A stretch of DNA of 33,379 nucleotides from Acidimicrobiia bacterium (GTDB lineage: Bacteria; Actinomycetota; Acidimicrobiia; Acidimicrobiales; Poriferisodalaceae). The stretch lies in NCBI GenBank assembly GCA_022824805.1, contig JAJDZE010000009.1, forward strand, positions 1 through 33,379. Direction: 5' to 3'. Below, in pieces: positions 23,028-29,621 of this stretch; within the stretch, counting starts at the first letter, position 1; every line of letters starts with the position of its first letter. The notes beneath the pieces were generated by a model. The model saw only the letters and a program-made list of their open reading frames with translations, did not search any database and was not told the origin of the DNA. Both the position numbers and the translations under genes were made by a program.

Positions 23028-24101
23028 TCAGACGGTCTCGAGCCCGTAAGCGGCGGCCAGCTCAGGGTCGGCGGCGGACAGGTCACGAGCGAGCTGCAGC
23101 ACCACCCGGCACTGCTTCACCGTGGCATCGTCCTGCATCTTGCCGTCGATCATCACGGCACCGGTGCCGTCGCCCATCTCGGTCACCACCCGCTGCGCCC
23201 ACGCCACCTCGGCGGGCTCGGGGCTGAAGACTCGCTTGGCGATGGCGATCTGGCTGGGGTGCAGGCTCCACGCGCCTACACAGCCGAGCAGGTAGGCGTT
23301 GCGGAACTGGTCCTCGCAGCCGATCGGGTCGGCGATGTCGCCGAACGGGCCGTAGTAGGGCAGGATCCCGGCGGTGCCGCAGGCGTCCACCATGCGAGCC
23401 AGCGTGTAATGCCACAGGTCCTGCTGGAAGGCGGCGCGGGCCGCGCCGCCTGCGTCGTCGCCGTCGCTCTCGGGCACCGGGTCGGTACGCACCAGGTAGC
23501 CGGGATGCCCGCCGCCCACCCGGGTGGTCTTCATGCGCCGGTCGGCGGCAAGGTCGGCCGGCCCGAGCGACAGGCCCTGCATGCGAGGGCTGGCCAAACA
23601 GATCGACTCCACGTTGGCGACGCCGCGGGCGGTCTCGAGGATCGCGTGCACCAGCAGCGGCTGCTCGATGCCCACCCGGGCCTCGAGCTGAGCCAGCAGC
23701 CGGTCCACGTAGTGGATGTCTTCGGGGCCCTCCACCTTCGGCACCATGATCACGTCGAGCTTGTCGCCGATCTCGTGGCACAGCGCCCACACGTCGTCGA
23801 GGAACCACGGCGAGTCGAGGCTGTTCACCCGAGTCCACAGCTGGGTGTGGCCGCGCTCCCACGCCTTGCCCACCTCGATCAGCCCGGCCCGGGCAGCGTC
23901 CTTGCTGTCGGCCGACACGGCATCTTCGAGGTTGCCGAGCAGCACGTCGACCGTGGGGGCGATGTCGGGCACCTTGGCGCGCATTCGCTCATTCGACGGG
24001 TCGAAAAAGTGGATCATGCGCGACGGCCGGAAGGGGATCTCGCGCAGCGGAGCAGGCGCCCCGAGTGCCAGCGGGGCGAAGAAGTCTTTCGGACTGCGCA
24101 T
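23028..24101 (-). CDS. Malyl-CoA / beta-methylmalyl-CoA lyase-like protein
   Basis: This second HpcH/HpaI-fold lyase has 357 aa, longer than the CitE-like neighbour. It has [33 protein letters not shown] (acidic site), [32 protein letters not shown] and [14 protein letters not shown] (metal Glu), a pattern close to L-malyl-CoA/beta-methylmalyl-CoA lyase. Such enzymes cleave C4/C5 malyl-CoAs to glyoxylate plus acetyl- or propionyl-CoA. Residues ~215-235 are an Asp/Gly/Ala insertion. ATG 24101 shares one base with the sufB stop (TGATG). Two adjacent related lyases suggest a C4/C5 CoA pathway, but no other pathway gene is in the window. Confidence 0.85.
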   Translation of the reverse strand: MRSPKDFFAPLALGAPAPLREIPFRPSRMIHFFDPSNERMRAKVPDIAPTVDVLLGNLEDAVSADSKDAARAGLIEVGKAWERGHTQLWTRVNSLDSPWFLDDVWALCHEIGDKLDVIMVPKVEGPEDIHYVDRLLAQLEARVGIEQPLLVHAILETARGVANVESICLASPRMQGLSLGPADLAADRRMKTTRVGGGHPGYLVRTDPVPESDGDDAGGAARAAFQQDLWHYTLARMVDACGTAGILPYYGPFGDIADPIGCEDQFRNAYLLGCVGAWSLHPSQIAIAKRVFSPEPAEVAWAQRVVTEMGDGTGAVMIDGKMQDDATVKQCRVVLQLARDLSAADPELAAAYGLETV

Positions 24102-25513
24102 CAGCCGATCGATCCCTCCATCTGAAGCTCGATCAGCCGGCTCCATTCGACGGCGTACTCCATCGGCAGCGTGCGGGTCACGGGCTCGATGAATCCGTTC
24201 ACCACCATGCCCATGGCCTGCTCGGCCGACAGGCCGCGGCTCATCAGGTAGAAGAGCTGCTCGTCGGCCACCTTCGACACCGTGGCCTCGTGGCCGATCT
24301 CGGCGTCTCGCGAACCGATCTCCTGGTACGGGTAGGTGTCTGAGCGGCTGTCCTGGTCGAGCAGCAGCGCATCGCACTGCACATGGCTGCGGCAGCCGCT
24401 CATGCCGTCCTCCACCCGCACGAGGCCGCGGTAGGTGGTGCGCCCGCCGTCCTTCGAGATCGACTTCGACACGATCTTGGAGGTGGTCTCGGGGGCTGCG
24501 TGCACCATCTTGGCCCCGGCGTCCTGGTGCTGGCCGTTGCCGGCGTACGCCACCGACAGCACCTCGCCCGAGGCTTTCGGCCCCATTAGATATACGGCGG
24601 GGTACTTCATCGTGAGCCTAGATCCGATGTTGCCGTCGATCCATTCCACATGGGCCTCGTCGTAGGCGGCAGCCCGCTTGGTGACCAGGTTGAACACGTT
24701 GTTCGACCAGTTCTGGATGGTGGTGTAGGTGATGCGCCCGCCCGGCAGTGCCACCAGCTCGACCACCGCCGAGTGCAGCGAGTCGGTGGTGTACACCGGC
24801 GCCGAGCAGCCCTCGATGTAGTGCACCGTGGCGCCCTCGTCGGCGATGATCAGCGTGCGCTCGAACTGGCCCATGTTCTCGGCGTTGATGCGGAAGTAGG
24901 CCTGCAGCGGCATTTCCACCTCGACGCCGGGCGGCACATAGATGAACGACCCGCCCGACCACACGGCCGAGTTCAGCGCTGCGAACTTGTTGTCGCCCGG
25001 GGGGATGATCGTGCCGAAGTAGCGCTGCACGATGTCGGGGTACTCCTTGACGGCGGAGTCCATGTCGCTGAACAGCACGCCCTGGGCTTCGAGGTCTTCC
25101 CGGTTGCGGTGGTACACCACCTCGGACTCGTACTGGGCGGTGACCCCGGCGAGGTACTTGCGCTCGGCCTCGGGGATGCCCAGCTTCTCGTAGGTGTCCT
25201 TGACCGAGTCGGGCAGCTCTTCCCAAGCGTCGACCTGGCCCTCAGTGGGCTTGATGTAGTAGTAGATGTCGTCGAAGTAGATCTCCGACATGTCGCCGCC
25301 CCAGTTGGGCATGGGCTTGCGCAGGAAGGTCTTGTAGGCCCGCAGGCGAAAATCGAGCATCCACTGCGGCTCGTTCTTGAGACTCGACATCTCGCGGATG
25401 ATCTCTTCGTCCAAGCCCTTGCGCGGCTTGAAGACGTAGTCCTCCTCGTCGCTCCACCCCAGCTTGTACTTGCCGAGGTCGATTCCAACGGTTGGCTCGG
25501 CGATGTCGGTCAT
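24101..25513 (-). CDS. sufB: SufB, SUF scaffold subunit
   Basis: SufB is the scaffold on which the nascent Fe-S cluster is built, with SufC and SufD. The protein is 470 aa, the usual size. It contains the conserved N-terminal block [14 protein letters not shown]-type with DVEW-like spacing, the beta-helix core ([49 protein letters not shown]) and the C-terminal [14 protein letters not shown] with its conserved cysteines, followed by [24 protein letters not shown] split over the final helices. ATG 25513 follows TAGGCT by 6 nt, so the whole minus-strand operon probably begins with a leaderless sufB. No SufR regulator gene precedes it. Confidence 0.96.
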   Translation of the reverse strand: MTDIAEPTVGIDLGKYKLGWSDEEDYVFKPRKGLDEEIIREMSSLKNEPQWMLDFRLRAYKTFLRKPMPNWGGDMSEIYFDDIYYYIKPTEGQVDAWEELPDSVKDTYEKLGIPEAERKYLAGVTAQYESEVVYHRNREDLEAQGVLFSDMDSAVKEYPDIVQRYFGTIIPPGDNKFAALNSAVWSGGSFIYVPPGVEVEMPLQAYFRINAENMGQFERTLIIADEGATVHYIEGCSAPVYTTDSLHSAVVELVALPGGRITYTTIQNWSNNVFNLVTKRAAAYDEAHVEWIDGNIGSRLTMKYPAVYLMGPKASGEVLSVAYAGNGQHQDAGAKMVHAAPETTSKIVSKSISKDGGRTTYRGLVRVEDGMSGCRSHVQCDALLLDQDSRSDTYPYQEIGSRDAEIGHEATVSKVADEQLFYLMSRGLSAEQAMGMVVNGFIEPVTRTLPMEYAVEWSRLIELQMEGSIG

Positions 25514-25519
25514 GAGTTC

Positions 25520-25525
25520 AGCCTA
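25520..25525 (-). promoter_or_regulatory. -10 box TAGGCT, leaderless promoter of sufB
   Basis: On the minus strand, TAGGCT is followed by GAACTC and then ATG 25513. This is the main promoter candidate for the sufB-to-NUDIX gene series. Confidence 0.6.
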
Positions 25526-25648
25526 ACGCCGCTGCCGTGACCCGCCCGTGCGAGGCCAGGCAACATCGACCACGAGAACAGTCTCGCGAAGGCCCCGCAG
25601 GTCCGCCGACACGGCCCGCGACGCCGCCGACTGCTGAGGCGGCGCCGC

Positions 25649-25679
25649 GTATATCTTCTGGCTGCGTCTTGGATATACT
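25649..25679 (+). promoter_or_regulatory. Operator and -10 box of the first VapBC module
   Basis: GTATATC (25649-25655), 16 nt and GATATAC (25672-25678) form a perfect 7-bp inverted repeat. The right arm overlaps the -10 box TATACT (25674-25679), 7 nt before GTG 25687. This is a classic position for autorepression by a VapBC complex. Confidence 0.65.
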
Positions 25680-25686
25680 GCCGGGC

Positions 25687-25893
25687 GTGACGAAGCGCCT
25701 CATCGACATCGACGACCGGCTGCTCGAGCAAGCCCGCCGGGTCATCGGTGCAGCCACGATGAAAGACACGGTGAATGCGGCGCTGCAGCAGGCAGTTGAC
25801 CGCGAACTGCGTCTGCGCCACGTGCGCCGGCTCAGCGATCTCGACGGCATCGACCTCGCGGACGAAGAGGTCATGGCCGGCGCTCGCCGTTGA
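25687..25893 (+). CDS. VapB-type antitoxin
   Basis: This 68-aa protein starts at GTG 25687, which follows TATACT by 7 nt. TKRLIDIDDRLLEQARRVIG is the ribbon-helix-helix domain of the DUF2191-like VapB group. It continues TMKDTVNAALQQAVDRELR, with a C-terminal toxin-binding part (LSDLDGIDLADEEVM). It binds DNA as a dimer and neutralises the toxin encoded next, whose start overlaps its stop by 4 nt (25890-25893). An upstream in-frame region to 25537 is open but reads as low-complexity and is unlikely to be translated. Confidence 0.85.
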   Translation: MTKRLIDIDDRLLEQARRVIGAATMKDTVNAALQQAVDRELRLRHVRRLSDLDGIDLADEEVMAGARR

Positions 25894-26300
25894 CGCCGCT
25901 GTACCTGGCCGACAAGAGCGCTCTGGTCCGGGTCCACGTGCCCGCGGTAGGGCGGCGCCTGGGCCCGCTGATCGCGGACGGCTATGTCGCCACGTGTGCG
26001 GTCATCGATCTCGAAGTGCTCTTCAGCGCACGGTCCCGCGACGACTACGAGGGTGTGCTCAGCGAACGCCTCGCCATGCCGTCCTACCCGGTCAACGAGG
26101 CGGTGCTTGCCAGATCGCTGGAGGTGCAGCGCCTGCTCGCCCAGCGGGGACAGCACCGCCTGCCGGTGCTCGATTTGATCATCGCCGCCGTCGCCGAGAT
26201 CAACGGCCTGACCGTCCTGCACTACGACGCAGACTTCGACCGCATCGCGCAGGCCACAAGCCAGCCCACCGAATGGATCGCCCCACGCGGCTCGCTGTGA
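25890..26300 (+). CDS. VapC toxin, PIN-domain ribonuclease
   Basis: This 136-aa PIN-domain protein is the toxin of the first VapBC pair and is expected to cleave tRNA or rRNA. The four acidic metal ligands are in place: D8 (YLADKSALV), E42 (VIDLEVLF), D95 (LPVLDLIIAAVAE) and D113 (HYDADFDRI). The start is TTG 25890, overlapping the antitoxin stop (TTGA), so translation is coupled. The stop is at 26300, 62 bp before the second antitoxin. Family assignment is strong; the RNA target cannot be read from sequence. Confidence 0.9.
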   Translation: MTPLYLADKSALVRVHVPAVGRRLGPLIADGYVATCAVIDLEVLFSARSRDDYEGVLSERLAMPSYPVNEAVLARSLEVQRLLAQRGQHRLPVLDLIIAAVAEINGLTVLHYDADFDRIAQATSQPTEWIAPRGSL

Positions 26301-26338
26301 CCTCAAGCAAGGCCGATGAGACACATCGATGAGGTGCG

Positions 26339-26356
26339 ACACTTGGTGTTACACTT
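26339..26356 (+). promoter_or_regulatory. -10 box TACACT with ACAC/GTGT half-sites before the second VapBC-like module
   Basis: TACACT (26350-26355) lies 7 nt before ATG 26363. Around it are ACAC-TTG-GTGT-T-ACAC half-sites, and further upstream a direct repeat CGATGAG (26314-26320 and 26327-26333). Unlike the neighbouring modules, no single strong inverted repeat is present, so autoregulation here is uncertain. Confidence 0.4.
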
Positions 26357-26362
26357 CAGTGC

Positions 26363-26602
26363 ATGCCGACGACGCGGCCTCGCCATCCAGTGACCGAGAC
26401 CGACGAGATCGCCGCCGTGCTCGACGAAGCGGCGCAGCGATGGTCTGGGGTCTCGAGGGCGAAGCTCATCCAGCTCGTGCTGGTGGATTGGGCCGACGGA
26501 GGACGGTCGCCGTCAGCGCGAGCCGACGCCCGCGCAGACCTGGTCGGATCGCTGCCAGGCTCTGCTGAGCTGTACGACCGCCATCAGGACTGGCCTGCGT
26601 GA
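26363..26602 (+). CDS. Antitoxin-like partner of a PIN toxin
   Basis: This 79-aa protein starts at ATG 26363 after a TACACT box. It is rich in charged residues: ETDEIAAVLDEAAQRW, VSRAKLIQLVLVDWADGG and a C-terminal GSAELYDRHQDW. The size, charge and position directly before a PIN toxin, with a 4-nt overlap (26599-26602), make it an antitoxin by context. The DNA-binding class is not obvious; the N-terminal half resembles a helix-rich VapB variant that I cannot name. Confidence 0.75.
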   Translation: MPTTRPRHPVTETDEIAAVLDEAAQRWSGVSRAKLIQLVLVDWADGGRSPSARADARADLVGSLPGSAELYDRHQDWPA

Positions 26603-26982
26603 TCGTCGCCGACGCGAGCTGGGTGATTGCGCTGCGCGACCCGAGCGACGCTCTGCATTCCGATGCAGCTGCGATCAACCGCAACCTCGGCGAGGAGAGC
26701 GTTTCGCTTCACCCGGTCACGCTCGCCGAATGCCTCGTGGCACCAGCCCGGCTGGGCGCCCTGCAGGACGCGGCACTGAGGCTGCGCGCGGCGTTCGAGA
26801 TCCCCGATGTCGAAGGCGACGCGCCGTTGCGGTGGGCGGCATTGCGAGCCGAGACGGGGCTGCGCCTCCCCGACGCCATCGTGCTGGACACTGCGCTGAG
26901 CCAAGGAGCGCGGGCCGTCGTGACCTTCGATGCCCAGCTCGCCTCAGCGGCACAAGCACACAGCATCGACGTCGTGCGTTAG
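26599..26982 (+). CDS. VapC-like toxin, PIN-domain ribonuclease (second module)
   Basis: This 127-aa protein has the acidic PIN residues D5 (IVADASWVI), E44 (TLAECLV), D92 (LPDAIVLDTAL) and D111 (VVTFDAQLASAAQ). The start is GTG 26599, overlapping the antitoxin stop. It is clearly different in sequence from the first toxin, so this is an independent module rather than a duplication. It should act as an RNase on tRNA or rRNA. The C-terminal strand ends HSIDVVR at the stop, 26980-26982. Confidence 0.9.
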   Translation: MIVADASWVIALRDPSDALHSDAAAINRNLGEESVSLHPVTLAECLVAPARLGALQDAALRLRAAFEIPDVEGDAPLRWAALRAETGLRLPDAIVLDTALSQGARAVVTFDAQLASAAQAHSIDVVR

Positions 26983-27008
26983 CCGACGCCAACAGCCAAT
27001 GCGCTTGA

Positions 27009-27083
27009 TCAGCTTGGCGAGGTTGTTCTGCTGCTACTCGGGGTGTCGCCGGCCACGCCCTGCATGCAGACGTGGTTGACACC
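27009..27083 (-). pseudogene. C-terminal remnant of an LLM-class oxidoreductase gene
   Basis: On the minus strand this 75-nt stretch reads GVNHVCMQGVAGDTP, then a short Ser/Thr tail and TGA. The intact LLM gene nearby ends GADHVCVQVLADDPP. Aligned without gaps, 27040-27083 matches the corresponding part of the intact gene at 34 of 44 bases. Homology stops at 27083, one base before the MazEF-like operator. No start codon or upstream coding sequence is left. I read it as the tail of a former LLM paralogue. Confidence 0.6.
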
Positions 27084-27112
27084 GTCATACGCAATAGAGT
27101 TGACCGTATGAC
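27084..27112 (+). promoter_or_regulatory. Operator and -10 box of the MazEF-like module
   Basis: GTCATACG (27084-27091), 13 nt and CGTATGAC (27105-27112) form a perfect 8-bp inverted repeat. It brackets the -10 box TAGAGT (27095-27100), and the right arm contains the ATG start (27108). A TTGACA-like hexamer at 27076-27081 is too close to be a normal -35. Confidence 0.65.
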
Positions 27113-27365
27113 GATGACCATGCTGAGCTTCCGGGCCGATGAGGAAGACGCCAAGCGAATCCGGCAATGGTCCCAGCGGCTCGGCGTCGAGCGCTCCGAG
27201 CTGATGCGCGAGGCGCTGCGCCGCCATCTTGCCCAGCTGGCCGCCGAGCACGAGGCTGCGGTGTACGAATCCCATCCGTTGACCGACGAAGAGCTTGCTC
27301 TTGCGGCAGTAGCTGATTGGGGGCCTGCCGAAGACTGGTCCGACTGGCTCGATGCAACGCGGTGA
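27108..27365 (+). CDS. Ribbon-helix-helix antitoxin (MazE-like role)
   Basis: This 85-aa protein starts at ATG 27108, 7 nt after TAGAGT. MLSFRADEEDAKRIRQWSQ and the following LGVERSELMREALRRHLAQL form a ribbon-helix-helix domain, CopG/MetJ-like. The acidic tail (DWGPAEDWSDWLDATR) is the probable toxin-binding region. The toxin gene starts inside it at 27352, overlapping by 14 nt. Pairing of an RHH antitoxin with a MazF-type toxin is common in actinobacteria. The operator around the start supports autoregulation. Confidence 0.85.
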   Translation: MTMTMLSFRADEEDAKRIRQWSQRLGVERSELMREALRRHLAQLAAEHEAAVYESHPLTDEELALAAVADWGPAEDWSDWLDATR

Positions 27366-27660
27366 GGTCTGGTTCGCCCGCGCCCCTGACGGCGACCGGC
27401 CGGTCCTCGTGCTCACCCGGGACCCTGTGGCCGACCGAATCGACGCAGTCGTGGTAGCTGTGCTCACCAGGACACGGCGAGGGCTGGTTTCCGAACTCGA
27501 ACTCACCGCAACCGAAGACGGCGTGCCAAGCGACTGCGTCGTCAGCTTCGACAACATTCACACCATCGAGCGCACGCTCTTTCGCAGGTTCGTCACCAAG
27601 CTCAGCGAAGGCCGCATGGAGCAAGCGTGTCGCCGCCTGCGCGACGCCGCCGGCTGCTGA
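27352..27660 (+). CDS. MazF/PemK-type toxin
   Basis: This 102-aa protein has the PemK/MazF fold signature: an N-terminal RGEVWFARAPDGDRPVLVLTRD, a central VVAVLTRTRRG loop, SFDNIHTIE and a C-terminal helix. It is expected to be a sequence-specific endoribonuclease. The gene overlaps the antitoxin by 14 nt. The stop is at 27658-27660, 14 bp from the stop of the convergent LLM gene. The target sequence cannot be predicted. Confidence 0.88.
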   Translation: MQRGEVWFARAPDGDRPVLVLTRDPVADRIDAVVVAVLTRTRRGLVSELELTATEDGVPSDCVVSFDNIHTIERTLFRRFVTKLSEGRMEQACRRLRDAAGC

Positions 27661-27674
27661 CAGATCCGAATTAT

Positions 27675-28580
27675 TCAGCTGAGCAGGGCGGGGGCGAGGC
27701 GGCGCCAGCCGTCGAATGCTGCTGGGGGGTCGTCGGCCAGGACCTGAACACAGACGTGGTCGGCGCCGGCGTCGAAGTGGGCGTCGACACGGGCCTTGAC
27801 GTCGTCTTCGGTGCCCCAGGCGACGATGGCGTCGACCAGCTTGTCGGACGGGCCGCCGTCGGGGCCGCCGTCGATGTCGGCCTGGGTGAAGCCGAGCCGC
27901 AGCAGGTTGTTGGCGTAGTTCGGCAGGCCGAGGTAGATGGCCATGTTCTTGCGGGCCAGCGCACGGGCCGAGTCGGCGTTCGTGTCGAGAATGGCCATCT
28001 GCTCGGGATACAGCGCCGCGTCGGGGCCCATGGTGTCGCGGGCCACTGCCGTGTGCTCGGGCGGCACGAAGTAGGGGTGGGCGCCGGCGGTTGCGGTGGC
28101 CGACAGCTCGAGCATCTTGGGGCCGAGCGCCGCCAGCACGATCTCGGGCAGCTCCTGGGGGCCGTGGGCCATGAAGCGGGCCTTGCCCATGCGCTCGAGG
28201 TACTCGCGCATGTAGCTGAGCGGCTTGGAGTAGTCGTGCTTGCGGATGTACTCCACCAGGTGGTGGTGGCTGACGCCGAGGCCCAGCAGGAAACGTCCTG
28301 GGTTGGCTTCGTCGATGGTGCGCAGGGTGTTGGCCATCGTCATGGGGTCGCGGGCGTAGATGTTGGCGATGCCGGTGGCGATCTTGATGGTGCTGGTGCC
28401 TTCCAGCAGCCGGGCGGCGGCCACGAACGGGTCACGCCCGACGGCCTCGGGAATCCAGAACGCCCCGTAGCCGAGCTCCTCGGCTTCGGCCACGAAGTCC
28501 ACGCCCTCCGCAGACGGCAGTGCGTCGAGCACCCCCGTCCAGATGCCGATACGTCCCAAGTCGATGCTTCCCATGCTCAT
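27675..28580 (-). CDS. LLM-class F420-type oxidoreductase
   Basis: This 301-aa TIM-barrel protein is of the luciferase-like superfamily. GYGAFWIPEAVGRDPF is the first-strand region and ATGIANIYARDPMTMANTL, NPGRFLLGLGVSHHHLVEYI and GADHVCVQVL are also typical of the actinobacterial F420-dependent group. These enzymes use F420H2 to reduce or oxidise secondary metabolites or xenobiotics. The start is ATG 28580, 8 nt after TAGCGT; an in-frame ATG at 28574 also exists. A remnant of a related C-terminus is present at 27009-27083. The substrate is unknown. Confidence 0.9.
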   Translation of the reverse strand: MSMGSIDLGRIGIWTGVLDALPSAEGVDFVAEAEELGYGAFWIPEAVGRDPFVAAARLLEGTSTIKIATGIANIYARDPMTMANTLRTIDEANPGRFLLGLGVSHHHLVEYIRKHDYSKPLSYMREYLERMGKARFMAHGPQELPEIVLAALGPKMLELSATATAGAHPYFVPPEHTAVARDTMGPDAALYPEQMAILDTNADSARALARKNMAIYLGLPNYANNLLRLGFTQADIDGGPDGGPSDKLVDAIVAWGTEDDVKARVDAHFDAGADHVCVQVLADDPPAAFDGWRRLAPALLS

Positions 28581-28588
28581 GGGCCGTG

Positions 28589-28594
28589 ACGCTA
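28589..28594 (-). promoter_or_regulatory. -10 box TAGCGT for the LLM gene
   Basis: On the minus strand, TAGCGT is followed by 8 nt and ATG 28580, consistent with a leaderless or near-leaderless transcript. Confidence 0.5.
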
Positions 28595-28723
28595 CCGCCG
28601 CTTGATTGGCAGCGGCGAGGGTGGTCGCGGGATGCGAGCACTCGAATCTGCCGTATTTGACAATTTCAGTATTTTCCATTAATTCTTATGCTTCTTGCAG
28701 CAATGCCGGATATGGTGCCGTGA

Positions 28724-28729
28724 TAGCGT
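28724..28729 (+). promoter_or_regulatory. -10 box TAGCGT, leaderless promoter of the small membrane protein
   Basis: TAGCGT is followed by 7 nt and GTG 28737, which is in frame with ATG 28755. This supports GTG 28737 as the true start. An AT-rich patch with TTGACA at 28657-28662 lies further upstream. Confidence 0.5.
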
Positions 28730-28736
28730 TCGAGAC

Positions 28737-28988
28737 GTGGGGAGCGTGAGTGCGATGGACATCGTGCAGTTCGCCACGTTGGTGGCCGGCATCTTGGGGA
28801 TCATCTGGTATCTGCAACGATCCATCTCCGGCTTGCGAACCGAACTGAAGCAGGAGATCGGCGAGCTGCGCTCCGACGTAACCGACGTCAAAGAACGGCT
28901 CGCACGCATCGAGGGCTTCCTCGGCATCGGGATGCCCGCTGAGGCCGCTGCTGCAGCGCCCGGCGCCGGGCTCGCCACAGCCGACTGA
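28737..28988 (+). CDS. Small membrane protein with a coiled-coil-like segment
   Basis: The 83-aa protein (77 aa if ATG 28755 is used) has one hydrophobic segment, IVQFATLVAGILGIIWYL, near the N-terminus. It is followed by a charged heptad-like region, LRTELKQEIGELRSDVTDVKERLARIEGF, and an Ala/Gly-rich tail. The arrangement suggests a membrane-anchored coiled coil of unknown function. Family not recognised. It converges with the gamma-carbonic-anhydrase-like gene through a hairpin. Confidence 0.75.
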   Translation: MGSVSAMDIVQFATLVAGILGIIWYLQRSISGLRTELKQEIGELRSDVTDVKERLARIEGFLGIGMPAEAAAAAPGAGLATAD

Positions 28989-28997
28989 GGGTCTGCG

Positions 28998-29025
28998 AAC
29001 CGACTTGATGCGTGAAACATCGGTT
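28998..29025. terminator. Hairpin between convergent genes
   Basis: AACCGACTTGATG and CATCGGTT pair through an 8-bp stem with a 3-4-nt bulge and a loop CGTGAAA. The hairpin lies between the stop of the small membrane protein (28988) and the stop of the gamma-carbonic-anhydrase-like gene (29054). Confidence 0.35.
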
Positions 29026-29053
29026 GACAGCGAATCCCCCAGCTAAAGGCCGA

Positions 29054-29572
29054 TCAGTCGAGGCGGCGGAGTTCGCCCATGTAGCGGACTCGGCGGTCGA
29101 GGTAGTTCTGCACGCCGGGCAGGATGAGCGGGGCGGTGTCGACGCCTTCGCGGATCTTGGCGGGTGTGCCCACAGCGATGGTGCCTGGCGGGACCTTCAT
29201 GCCGCCTGGCACCACGGCGCCGGCGCCGACCAGCGCTCGCTCGCCGACCTCGGCGTCGTGCAGCACGATCGCGCCGGTGCCCACCAGGGCCTCGTCGTGC
29301 ACCACGCCGCCCTCGATGTGCGCCAAGTGGCCGATCGTGCAGCGCTCCCCCACGGTGGTCGGCCATTGCTCGGTGACGTGCAGCACGGCGTTGTCCTGCA
29401 CTGAACTGCCGGCGCCTACGACGATGTCGTTGTCGTCGCCGCGCAGCACTGCGCCCGACCAGATCGACGCCTCCGGGCCGATCGTCACCCGACCGATGAT
29501 GATCGCCTCGGGCATCACGAAGGCATCGGGGTGGATGTCGGGCACATGGTCGCCAAGCGCATAAATCGGCAC
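29054..29572 (-). CDS. Gamma-carbonic-anhydrase-like left-handed beta-helix protein
   Basis: This 172-aa hexapeptide-repeat protein has GRVTIGPEASIWSGAVLRGD, VGAGSSVQDNAVLH, VVHDEALVGTGAIV and VGAGAVVPGG as successive turns, as in YrdA/PaaY and gamma-class carbonic anhydrases. The first zinc histidine H65 (NAVLHV) and the next, H82 (TIGHLAHIEG), are present. At the usual third-histidine position the residue is Glu87; H85 is nearby. Catalysis is therefore uncertain. The start is GTG 29572, 6 nt after TAGCGT. The ATPase gene upstream is in the same direction, 49 bp away. Confidence 0.88.
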   Translation of the reverse strand: MPIYALGDHVPDIHPDAFVMPEAIIIGRVTIGPEASIWSGAVLRGDDNDIVVGAGSSVQDNAVLHVTEQWPTTVGERCTIGHLAHIEGGVVHDEALVGTGAIVLHDAEVGERALVGAGAVVPGGMKVPPGTIAVGTPAKIREGVDTAPLILPGVQNYLDRRVRYMGELRRLD

Positions 29573-29578
29573 CCCGCC

Positions 29579-29584
29579 ACGCTA
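29579..29584 (-). promoter_or_regulatory. -10 box TAGCGT, leaderless promoter of the gamma-carbonic-anhydrase-like gene
   Basis: On the minus strand, TAGCGT is followed by 6 nt and GTG 29572; no ribosome site is present. Confidence 0.5.
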
Positions 29585-29621
29585 CCGCCGCACATTCGAG
29601 CGGCCCCGTACGAGCGTGCCG

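Noticed and set aside
28650-28700. AT-rich patch with TTGACA at 28657-28662 as a second promoter or small RNA
   Set aside because: No good -10 box lies at normal spacing (only TAATTC), and nothing folds convincingly.
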